Origin: an uncultured Chloroflexota bacterium | GTDB taxonomy: Bacteria; Chloroflexota; Anaerolineae; Aggregatilineales; Phototrophicaceae | Assembly: GCA_937870805.1 (NCBI GenBank) | Contig: CALMZT010000798.1 | Coordinates: forward strand, 1-5,623 | Reading direction: 5' to 3' | Length of the DNA: 5,623 bases | Part shown: positions 1-5,623 of the stretch, piece by piece | How the letters are laid out: each line of letters begins with the position of its first letter | How positions within the stretch are numbered: position 1 is the first letter of the stretch | Translations under genes and position numbers: made by a program | Notes under the pieces: model-generated | The model's input: only the letters and a program-made list of their open reading frames with translations | What the model was told of the DNA's origin: nothing | Database searches by the model: none

Positions 1-1
1 C

Positions 2-724
2 GGTTATAAGCAGGGGATGCCCGCTATTCGGCTGATGGGTGAGGACATGAAACCGCAGGCGTTCGATGTGTATTCACCCAAAATACTCGCGGCGATTATG
101 GGATTGGAAGATATTCTTGCCAGCCGGTGTATTGCTATCCCTATGCGCCGCACTGATAAGAAAATGCCCAGTTTTCCACCGGACTTTGATGGCGCGACTA
201 TCCGTCACCAACTCTATATGCTGGTACTGACGCATTTTCAGCCCATCTATGCGAACTACTTTGAGCGACCTGAACTTCACAAACTGCATAATCGGTCAGG
301 TGAACTCTGGTCGCCCCTGGTTGCTTTAGCTGCGTTTTTTGAAGAACGGGGCGCTGTGATGGGACTACTGGACGCTATATCAGATGCTGCAACATGGGAT
401 GAGCAAATCAGTGAAGGCAAATCCCTCAGTGAACGTGAGGAAGCGGTTCTGCAAGCTCTGGACTTGATGACACATGGAACTGATAGTGCTGTATGGGTGA
501 GAGCTTCCGCATTGCGAGAACAGGTAGCGAAACTACTTGGGCAATCCGTTGAGCAGATGGGACATACCCAGTGGATTGCCCATATCCTCAAACGTCTGCA
601 CCTACTAGATGAGAGTAAACGAAAGCGTGATACTGAAGGTATGGTGTACGCAATTGAATCTGCTGAGGTGCGCGACATGATGCGACGCTATGAAGTGATG
701 TCGATTACAGAATTGAACAATTAA
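2..724 (+). CDS. DUF3631-like plasmid/phage replication ATPase, C-terminal part (5' end outside window)
   Basis: The frame is open from base 2, so the ATG at 17 is probably internal and the gene begins upstream; 240 residues are visible. Counting from that ATG, the start resembles the end of the P-loop ATPase core of DUF3631-like primase/helicase proteins. Just before the ATG is GYKQG. Then come a KPQAFDVYSPK stretch (residues 12-22), an ILAAIMGLEDILASRC stretch (about 23-38) and the sensor-like SRCIAIPMRR (36-45). In this family the segment reports that only mild changes are tolerated around 'F.VY.PK.lA...l...l..R.I.I.m.R'. Residues from about 140 to 230 look like a winged helix (EREEAVLQAL, then ALREQVAKLL, then QWIAHILKRLHLLDE), probably for DNA binding. 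Such proteins serve plasmid, phage or integrated-element replication. No Walker motifs are visible because they would lie upstream. Family assignment is from memory of the motif pattern; a general AAA-type phage protein is the alternative. Confidence 0.6.
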   Translation, partial: GYKQGMPAIRLMGEDMKPQAFDVYSPKILAAIMGLEDILASRCIAIPMRRTDKKMPSFPPDFDGATIRHQLYMLVLTHFQPIYANYFERPELHKLHNRSGELWSPLVALAAFFEERGAVMGLLDAISDAATWDEQISEGKSLSEREEAVLQALDLMTHGTDSAVWVRASALREQVAKLLGQSVEQMGHTQWIAHILKRLHLLDESKRKRDTEGMVYAIESAEVRDMMRRYEVMSITELNN

Positions 725-727
725 GCA

Positions 728-805
728 ACTCTACAACTCTGCATGACTCTACATACTCTACACACCCAATGTAGAGTGTGTAGGGTTATGAAAAGAATGT
801 AGACT
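728..805. repeat. Cluster of direct and inverted ACTCTACA octamers (iteron-like)
   Basis: Immediately after the replication gene, ACTCTACA occurs exactly at 728-735, 746-753 and 755-762, with a one-mismatch copy (ACTCTGCA) at 736-743. The starts are 8 to 10 bases apart. Inverted copies follow: TGTAGAGT (exact) at 770-777, TGTAGGGT (one mismatch) at 779-786 and TGTAGACT (one mismatch) at 798-805. Seven copies in about 78 bases, beside a replication-type gene, look like a protein-binding array such as plasmid iterons or an autoregulatory operator. Alternatively the array is simply part of the hairpin described separately. The repeats are directly seen; the role is inferred. Confidence 0.6.
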
Positions 806-810
806 TTTTT
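742..810 (+). terminator. Long hairpin with downstream T-run, possible terminator of the replication gene
   Basis: Arms 742-762 and 770-790 pair over 21 positions as RNA (18 Watson-Crick plus three G-U pairs) around a 7-base loop (CACCCAA, 763-769). A run of six T lies at 805-810. The T-run sits 14 bases beyond the stem rather than directly after it, so this is not a textbook intrinsic terminator. A weak second hairpin (AAAAG 791-795 with CTTTT 804-808) would lie directly against the T-run. The G-U pairs make the structure better as RNA from the + strand than as a DNA palindrome, which favours a transcript-level role. It overlaps the octamer cluster, so a replication-origin or operator role remains possible. 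Confidence 0.45.
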
Positions 811-984
811 CAGATCATAAAATTTAAGAGCGTTTAAGCTCAGCAGCAGGCGATTCCATTTGAATGTATCCATTGAGCAACATCGAATAGCGAAATAAAG
901 CGCTCAGTCTCAAAACGCGCCAAATGACGCATACGTCCTTTATGAGAGAAGATTAAGATAGGGGATGATGGATAAAAACTAGCC
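811..984. other. Intergenic stretch with no recognised gene
   Basis: This is the remainder of the gap before the copper ATPase. I see no tRNA-like or riboswitch-like fold, no clear CopY, CsoR or CueR operator, and no convincing sigma-70 promoter. A TAAGAT at 954-959 could serve as a -10 element but has no good -35 partner. TTTAAG occurs twice, at 823-828 and 833-838, ten bases apart. The copB promoter should lie here or further upstream but I cannot place it. Confidence 0.3.
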
Positions 985-996
985 AAAGGAAGGGAG
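985..996 (+). promoter_or_regulatory. Ribosome binding site for copB (two possible starts)
   Basis: The purine run AAAGGAAGGGAG precedes two in-frame starts. AAGGA (986-990) is 7 bases from the GTG at 998, and GGGAG (992-996) is 7 bases from the ATG at 1004. Either start fits, and the choice changes the protein by only two residues. Confidence 0.6.
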
Positions 997-997
997 A

Positions 998-3265
998 GTG
1001 TCGATGAATACTGCTCCTCGAAAACCAGACACCACCACGAACGCTCTTCAGGATGGCGCTGAGAGCAGAGCGCATCACCACGATCACAGCGATCACCCTG
1101 ACCATGACTGTCATGCAACAGCGGATCAGGCAAAGCCAACAAGCCTGGACCACAGTGCATCCTCAACAGCAAAACATGAAGTGCATCAAGACCACGCAAA
1201 CCACTCTGATGCCTCCACCGAAAAAATGGATCACGGCGGGCATGACGCTCATGCTGGACATGGTGTGATGCACGAAGGTCACACGACCATGATGCGGAAC
1301 CGCTTTTTTGTCTCTCTGCCGCTGACAATCATTGTGCTGCTGTATTCACCCATGATTCAGAACTGGTTTAGCTTCTCGATGCCAACCTTTCCGGGCAGCG
1401 CGTTCATTGCGCCTGTGCTGGGCAGCATCATCTTTTTCTACGGCGGGCTGCCTTTCCTGAGCATGGCGCGTCAGGAACTTGCCATCCGCCAGCCAGGGAT
1501 GATGACACTGATCTCACTGGCGATTACAACCGCCTATCTTTACAGCTTGGGACTTTTCTTCTTTCCACCAACGGATGCGATGGGAATGCAGCCTGGCGGG
1601 ATGACAGACTTCTTCTGGGAACTGGCGACGCTGATCACCGTTATGCTGCTCGGTCACTGGATTGAGCTGCGGAGTGTCAGTCAAGCCCAGGGCGCACTTA
1701 AAGAATTAGCGAAACTCTTGCCGGATACCGCCGAACGCATTTTGCCATCGGGTGAAACTGAAACGATTGAAATCAGTCAGCTAAAAACGGGAGATCGTGT
1801 CCTCATCCGTCCAGGGGCAAGTGTTCCGTCAGATGGACTCGTGGCAGAAGGTGAAAGCAGTGTCAACGAGGCGATGATTACCGGCGAAAGTATGCCCGTT
1901 CACAAACGCCCCGGCGATACGGTCATCGGTGGAACGGTCAATACATCTGGTTCCCTGCGCGTCGAAATTCAACAGGTCGGCGCGAACACCGCCCTGGCAG
2001 GTATCATGCGTCTGGTCGAGGAAGCCCAGAAGAGCCAATCCCGCGCGCAAACGCTGGCGCAGCGCGCCGCCTTCTATTTGACCATTATCGCTATAGGCGC
2101 TGGAATTTTGACGATGATGGGTTGGTTAGTCTTCACGGGCAGCCTTTCAAACGCAGTGCGGAATACCGTGACGGTGCTGGTTATTGCCTGCCCCCACGCA
2201 CTGGGTTTAGCCGTGCCACTGGTCGTAGCGATTTCGACCACGCTTTCAGCACGCAACGGATTGTTAGTGCGAAAACGCATGGCTTTAGAAACTGCCAAAG
2301 ACCTGAACTACATCATCTTCGACAAGACAGGAACATTGACCAAAGGTGAACAAGGTGTCGTGGACTTTGCCGCAAATGGTTTGAGTCGTGAGGAAGCCCT
2401 GGGTATCGCCGCCGGGATTGAGGGAGACAGCGAACACATAGTCGCCGAAGCCATTCGTAAGTACGCGCAAGAAGGGAAAGTCTCTCCTGCCGCAGTCAGC
2501 AATTTTGAGAGCCTTGCCGGGCGCGGCGTAAGAGCCAGCGTGAACGGCACACCCTATTACATCGGCGGTCCGCGTTTACTTGAACAGCAGGGACTAAGTG
2601 TGCCAGCCGCGCTGGAAGCGGCTGAACAAAAAGCTGAGAGTTCGGGTCAAGCGGTCATCTATCTGGCAAATCAGACTGAAATTGTGGCGCTCTTCGCTAT
2701 TGCCGATGTGATACGCGAGGAAAGTCGAGAAGCAATCAAACAGTTGCATGATCTGGGATTAAAGGTAGCAATGTTGACAGGCGACAGTGAAGCGGTGGCG
2801 CGAGCAGTGGCAAAAGAACTGAACATCGATACCTATTTCGCTCAGGTGCTGCCGGAACATAAAGCCGACAAGGTGCGTGAGTTGCAGCAGGGTGGCAATA
2901 AAGTGGCGATGGTCGGCGACGGTGTGAATGATGCCCCCGCGCTGGTGACAGCCGATGTCGGCATTGCGATTGGTGCTGGAACTGATGTGGCAATTGAGAG
3001 TGCAGGGATCATTCTGGTGCGCTCGAACCCGCTGGACATTGTGAAGATCATCCGACTCAGCCGCGCAACCTATCGCAAGATGATCCAAAATCTGGTCTGG
3101 GCGACAGGCTACAACGTCGTGGCGATCCCACTGGCGATGGGCATCCTCGCACCCATTGGAATCACGCTTGACCCGGCGATAGGGGCTGTCTTTATGGCGG
3201 TCAGCACCGTCGTGGTCTCCATCAACGCCCAGCTTATGCGCGGGCTGGATTTGTCAAAGGCATAG
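998..3265 (+). CDS. copB: CopB-type (P1B-3-like) copper-exporting P-type ATPase
   Basis: This is a complete 755-residue inner-membrane pump that uses ATP to expel copper from the cytoplasm. Residues 1-95 are a metal-binding-like tail with 18 histidines and no CxxC heavy-metal domain, typical of CopB rather than CopA. Membrane spans lie near 102-121, 136-154, 168-190, 203-222, 358-380, 390-414, 698-718 and 727-746, giving the eight expected for P1B pumps. Key motifs are TGES (295-298, actuator), CPH (398-400, metal site in span 6; CPC in CopA), DKTGT (442-446, with D442 phosphorylated), TGD (594-596) and GDGVNDAP (640-647). Span 7 carries YN (705-706), and span 8 carries MAVST...N-A (733-744), close to the P1B-3 signature. 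The usual SEHP motif reads SEHI (478-481). Start is GTG 998 or ATG 1004. No copper-responsive regulator is visible nearby. Family certainty is high. Cu(I) versus Cu(II), or silver, cannot be settled here. Confidence 0.93.
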   Translation: MSMNTAPRKPDTTTNALQDGAESRAHHHDHSDHPDHDCHATADQAKPTSLDHSASSTAKHEVHQDHANHSDASTEKMDHGGHDAHAGHGVMHEGHTTMMRNRFFVSLPLTIIVLLYSPMIQNWFSFSMPTFPGSAFIAPVLGSIIFFYGGLPFLSMARQELAIRQPGMMTLISLAITTAYLYSLGLFFFPPTDAMGMQPGGMTDFFWELATLITVMLLGHWIELRSVSQAQGALKELAKLLPDTAERILPSGETETIEISQLKTGDRVLIRPGASVPSDGLVAEGESSVNEAMITGESMPVHKRPGDTVIGGTVNTSGSLRVEIQQVGANTALAGIMRLVEEAQKSQSRAQTLAQRAAFYLTIIAIGAGILTMMGWLVFTGSLSNAVRNTVTVLVIACPHALGLAVPLVVAISTTLSARNGLLVRKRMALETAKDLNYIIFDKTGTLTKGEQGVVDFAANGLSREEALGIAAGIEGDSEHIVAEAIRKYAQEGKVSPAAVSNFESLAGRGVRASVNGTPYYIGGPRLLEQQGLSVPAALEAAEQKAESSGQAVIYLANQTEIVALFAIADVIREESREAIKQLHDLGLKVAMLTGDSEAVARAVAKELNIDTYFAQVLPEHKADKVRELQQGGNKVAMVGDGVNDAPALVTADVGIAIGAGTDVAIESAGIILVRSNPLDIVKIIRLSRATYRKMIQNLVWATGYNVVAIPLAMGILAPIGITLDPAIGAVFMAVSTVVVSINAQLMRGLDLSKA

Positions 3266-3272
3266 TATCGCG

Positions 3273-3307
3273 GAGGTAGAGAGCAAGGAGACCCTCCTCT
3301 CTACCTC
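3273..3307 (+). terminator. 11-bp perfect inverted repeat between copB and the fusion gene
   Basis: GAGGTAGAGAG (3273-3283) is the exact reverse complement of CTCTCTACCTC (3297-3307), with 13 bases between. An alternative fold pairs the outer nine positions and an inner AGGAG/CTCCT around an ACC loop. The hairpin starts 7 bases after the copB stop. What follows (TATTCATCAC) is not a T-run, so complete intrinsic termination is doubtful. A 3'-end stabiliser, or a partial terminator that lowers expression of the next gene, fits equally well. The repeat is seen; its function is inferred. Confidence 0.5.
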
Positions 3308-3319
3308 TATTCATCACTC

Positions 3320-3326
3320 GAGGAAG
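3320..3326 (+). promoter_or_regulatory. Ribosome binding site for the ligase-propeller gene
   Basis: GAGGAAG sits 10 to 12 bases before the ATG at 3337, slightly long but usable. A second AAGGA (3332-3336) touches the ATG and is too close to work for it. An in-frame TAA at 3331-3333 rules out an upstream start, and the next in-frame Met is residue 72, so 3337 is the only sensible start. Confidence 0.5.
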
Positions 3327-3336
3327 TAAATAAGGA

Positions 3337-5623
3337 ATGGACATTCAGACAGTTCTACGGCTGCTCATCAATTCACAGCAACTGCGCCGACGTGATCGCT
3401 GGGCGCATCCACAGCTTGAAGGCTATCAGACACATTCGCTTGAAGATTTACGCGCCTTTGTTTACCAACGCTCCCCCTTTTATCAGCGTTTTCATAAGGG
3501 ATTATTTGATCGCCCGTTGAATGAACTTCCGATACTCACTAAGAAGATCATGATGGAGCATTTTGACGAACTGGTGACGGACCGCACCATTCGTTTAGCC
3601 GATGTTCGAAAGCAGATGGAGCAAGCATCTGACCTCCCTTATTTGGGCAGTTATTGGGTCAATGCAACGTCCGGCAGCACAGGCAGTCCAGGCATTTTTC
3701 TGTTCAACCAGCGTGAATGGGCAATGGTACTGGCTTCCTTCGCACGCGGTTCCGAGTGGGCAGGTATCCACATCAATTTGCTGCATCAACAAAAGATAGC
3801 CGTCGTCTCGTCTGTAACCCCCTGGCATATGTCTTCTCTCGTGGGTACAACGCTGCGCAGTCCCTGGGTATCCACACTACGCTTGTCGGCTGTTGAACCT
3901 GTTGAAAGCATTGTCAATCAACTCAATGAATGGCAGCCCGAAACGTTAGTTGCTTATGCCTCAATGGCACGTATTTTGGCTGTCGAACAACTCGAAAAAC
4001 GCCTTCAGATAGCACCGCGTGCCATTTTTACCAGTTCTGAAGTGCTGACGGATGAAACACGGAGACTGATTGAAGAAGCATGGGGCAAACGGTTATTCAA
4101 TCAATATGCCGCTACCGAAACAGCGGGTATTGCCGCTGAATGCCAACAGCACAACGGAATGCACCTCTATGAAGACCTGATTATTGTCGAAAATGTGGAT
4201 GCACAGAACCAACCCGTACCGCCGGGCGTATACGGAGATAAACTGCTGGTCACGGTGTTGTTTAACCGCACGCAACCGCTGATTCGCTATGAACTCGCTG
4301 ATAGTATGCGTTTTGCTGACAAAAATTGTCCCTGTGGTCGTCCCTATAGGCTGGTAGAGAGTGTTCAAGGACGTGCTGAGGATACGCTTACCTTTCCTTC
4401 AGGGGCGGCAGGGCAGGTGGCAGTCCATCCAAATCTTTTTCACGAGGTCATGGATGGTGTTTCAACAGGTGATTGGCAGATCATTCATCGGGATGATGGG
4501 TTACATGTATTGCTCGGTGACTCGCGGAAAATAACGACTGCTGATCAGGAGTTGGTAGAAAGATTAAGTAGAGCATTGGCTAAACAGTGGGTTATTGTAC
4601 CTCAAATTTATTTAGAGCATGTGGCAACCATACCACGCACTGCAAATGGGAAAATGCTCCTCATAAAATCTGAAAACACATCGACTATAGTACCCTTCCC
4701 TCCCCAAGGGCTGGGCAAGCCTGTGGAAAATCATCCGCAAAAAGAAATCCGAAAGGTAGCCTCCTTCAAATGGCTCGCTGCGGCTCTGATTTTAGGTGTG
4801 GTGCTCGCTGTCATCCTTTATTTGCCGCGTGGGACAAACAGGACTGTGATTTCTGCACAATTCCCAGATATTCACGGGCTGGGGTTTTCCGCTGATGGGC
4901 AGCGACTTTTTGTGCCAGCCCATAACGGATTACTTGTTTACACCAATAGACATTGGGAAACCTCAGATTTACCCCCTAACGACTACATGGGATATACCCC
5001 CACAGACAGCGGTTTTTACAGCAGTGGACATCCCAGTCCTCACTCTGACTTACCGAATCCTCTTGGACTGATCAGAAGCCGTGAAGGGGAAAGTGACTTT
5101 CATTTATTAGGGGCGGGCTATCAAAATTACGACATTTATGTCCTAAATGGGACACCTAATTCCCGCCTGTCACGCGGATTGTACTACAGTCTGGATGATG
5201 GACAGACATGGGAGCGGAGCGATATGCAAGGCGGAGGCGGCAGTCCGTTACAGATTACGGTGCATCCGACAGAAGCCGGTACACTCGCTATTGCGACAGA
5301 GGTTGGGGTGTTTTTATCAACGGATTATGGCAACACCTTCGCCCTCGCAGGCGACCCTATACATATCACGGCGGCGGTATTTAACCCGAACGGGGAAACA
5401 TTATTGATGGGTCTTCAAACCATAACCAGCTATGATTTAGCTAGTGGTCAAATAGAGGCGATACAGGGTCCAAATATTGGGGAAGGCGACGCTATCAGCT
5501 ATCTTGCCGTGAACCCAATAACCGGAGAAATTGCAGTAGCCACTTTTAACAAAAATATCTATCTGTCACAGGGAAATCCGCAATCATGGCAGCGGATTGT
5601 CACTCTGGGTGTAGGACAAAACT
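3337..5623 (+). CDS. PaaK-like adenylate-forming ligase fused through one membrane helix to a F510_1955-type beta-propeller (3' end outside window)
   Basis: There is one open frame of 762 residues with no stop to the window edge. Residues 1 to about 450 match the phenylacetate-CoA ligase (PaaK/coenzyme F390 synthetase-like) family, which activates a carboxylic acid as acyl-AMP, usually for transfer to CoA. The motifs are TSGSTGSPG (111-119, ATP loop), YAATE (257-261), RYELAD (317-322), CPCGR (331-335), QGRAED (344-349) and PRTANGK (433-439, with K439 as the likely catalytic lysine). C269, H276, C331 and C333 could form a zinc site, as in some relatives. A positively charged stretch (469-478) precedes a single helix (479-496), so the ligase should be cytoplasmic and the rest outside. 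From about 509 the sequence follows the F510_1955 'glycosylhydrolase' pattern: HGLGFSADGQRLFV, NDYMGY, YSSGHP, and the Asp-boxes SLDDGQTW (618-625) and STDYGNTF (661-668). About 255 residues of a roughly 300-350-residue propeller are visible. Substrates are unknown; glycosidase activity is unproven for that family. Confidence 0.85.
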   Translation, partial: MDIQTVLRLLINSQQLRRRDRWAHPQLEGYQTHSLEDLRAFVYQRSPFYQRFHKGLFDRPLNELPILTKKIMMEHFDELVTDRTIRLADVRKQMEQASDLPYLGSYWVNATSGSTGSPGIFLFNQREWAMVLASFARGSEWAGIHINLLHQQKIAVVSSVTPWHMSSLVGTTLRSPWVSTLRLSAVEPVESIVNQLNEWQPETLVAYASMARILAVEQLEKRLQIAPRAIFTSSEVLTDETRRLIEEAWGKRLFNQYAATETAGIAAECQQHNGMHLYEDLIIVENVDAQNQPVPPGVYGDKLLVTVLFNRTQPLIRYELADSMRFADKNCPCGRPYRLVESVQGRAEDTLTFPSGAAGQVAVHPNLFHEVMDGVSTGDWQIIHRDDGLHVLLGDSRKITTADQELVERLSRALAKQWVIVPQIYLEHVATIPRTANGKMLLIKSENTSTIVPFPPQGLGKPVENHPQKEIRKVASFKWLAAALILGVVLAVILYLPRGTNRTVISAQFPDIHGLGFSADGQRLFVPAHNGLLVYTNRHWETSDLPPNDYMGYTPTDSGFYSSGHPSPHSDLPNPLGLIRSREGESDFHLLGAGYQNYDIYVLNGTPNSRLSRGLYYSLDDGQTWERSDMQGGGGSPLQITVHPTEAGTLAIATEVGVFLSTDYGNTFALAGDPIHITAAVFNPNGETLLMGLQTITSYDLASGQIEAIQGPNIGEGDAISYLAVNPITGEIAVATFNKNIYLSQGNPQSWQRIVTLGVGQN

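Noticed and set aside
277..678. Minus-strand open frame of 133 codons inside the replication gene
   Set aside because: Ser/Arg/Cys-rich composition typical of an antisense shadow; the + strand frame carries the recognisable motifs.
755..780. CopY-like operator (TACAnnTGTA) in the octamer cluster
   Set aside because: TACA and TGTA halves are present but separated by nine bases rather than two, so the copper-box consensus is not met.
931..959. Sigma-70 promoter with TAAGAT at 954-959
   Set aside because: The expected -35 position reads ATACGT, which is too far from TTGACA to call a promoter.
840..1328. Minus-strand open frame of 162 codons overlapping the start of copB
   Set aside because: Most of it is the antisense of the His-rich copB tail and it has no family signature. 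The part beyond copB (840-997) reads like a plausible protein end but I recognise nothing in it, so a gene relic cannot be supported.
2759..3088. Minus-strand open frames opposite the end of copB
   Set aside because: They lie opposite the highly conserved GDGVNDAP region, which is clearly coding on the + strand, and show no domain of their own.
3595..3828. Short frames on both strands within the ligase domain
   Set aside because: They overlap the ATP-loop region of the long + strand frame and have no ribosome binding site or recognisable product.
5147..5407. 86-codon + strand frame in another phase within the propeller
   Set aside because: The main frame carries both Asp-boxes across this stretch; this one is a shadow.

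Overview
This is a bacterial (or bacterial mobile-element) segment of moderate GC content. All three substantial genes read left to right on the + strand. The sequence alone does not fix the lineage. The combination of a plasmid/phage-type replication ATPase, a CopB-type copper ATPase and a F510_1955-type beta-propeller resembles accessory DNA; Chloroflexota or a Gram-positive-like host is only a guess.

Layout. (1) Positions 2-724 hold the 3' part of a gene that enters from the left edge. It encodes the end of a DUF3631-like plasmid/phage replication ATPase with a C-terminal winged-helix-like region. (2) Positions 725-997 are non-coding. The first 85 bases are packed with direct and inverted copies of an ACTCTACA octamer, part of which folds into a 21-bp hairpin with a T-run downstream. 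The rest is unremarkable up to a purine-rich ribosome binding site. (3) Positions 998-3265 encode a complete 755-residue P1B-type copper-exporting ATPase of the CopB kind, with a His-rich N-terminus and a CPH metal motif. (4) A 71-base gap contains an 11-bp perfect inverted repeat. (5) From 3337 to the right edge runs one uninterrupted reading frame (762 residues seen, no stop reached). I translated it codon by codon. It joins a complete phenylacetate-CoA ligase (PaaK)-like adenylate-forming enzyme, a single membrane helix, and a F510_1955-type Asp-box/BNR beta-propeller.

How they may work together. copB and the fusion gene are close and co-oriented, so they may form a copper-response unit in which CopB pumps copper out of the cytoplasm. 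The fusion protein is predicted to place an AMP-forming ligase in the cytoplasm and a propeller outside the membrane. That architecture is the most unusual thing in the window, and its substrate is unknown. The upstream replication gene and the octamer cluster suggest that the copper genes sit beside, or on, a mobile or plasmid-derived backbone.
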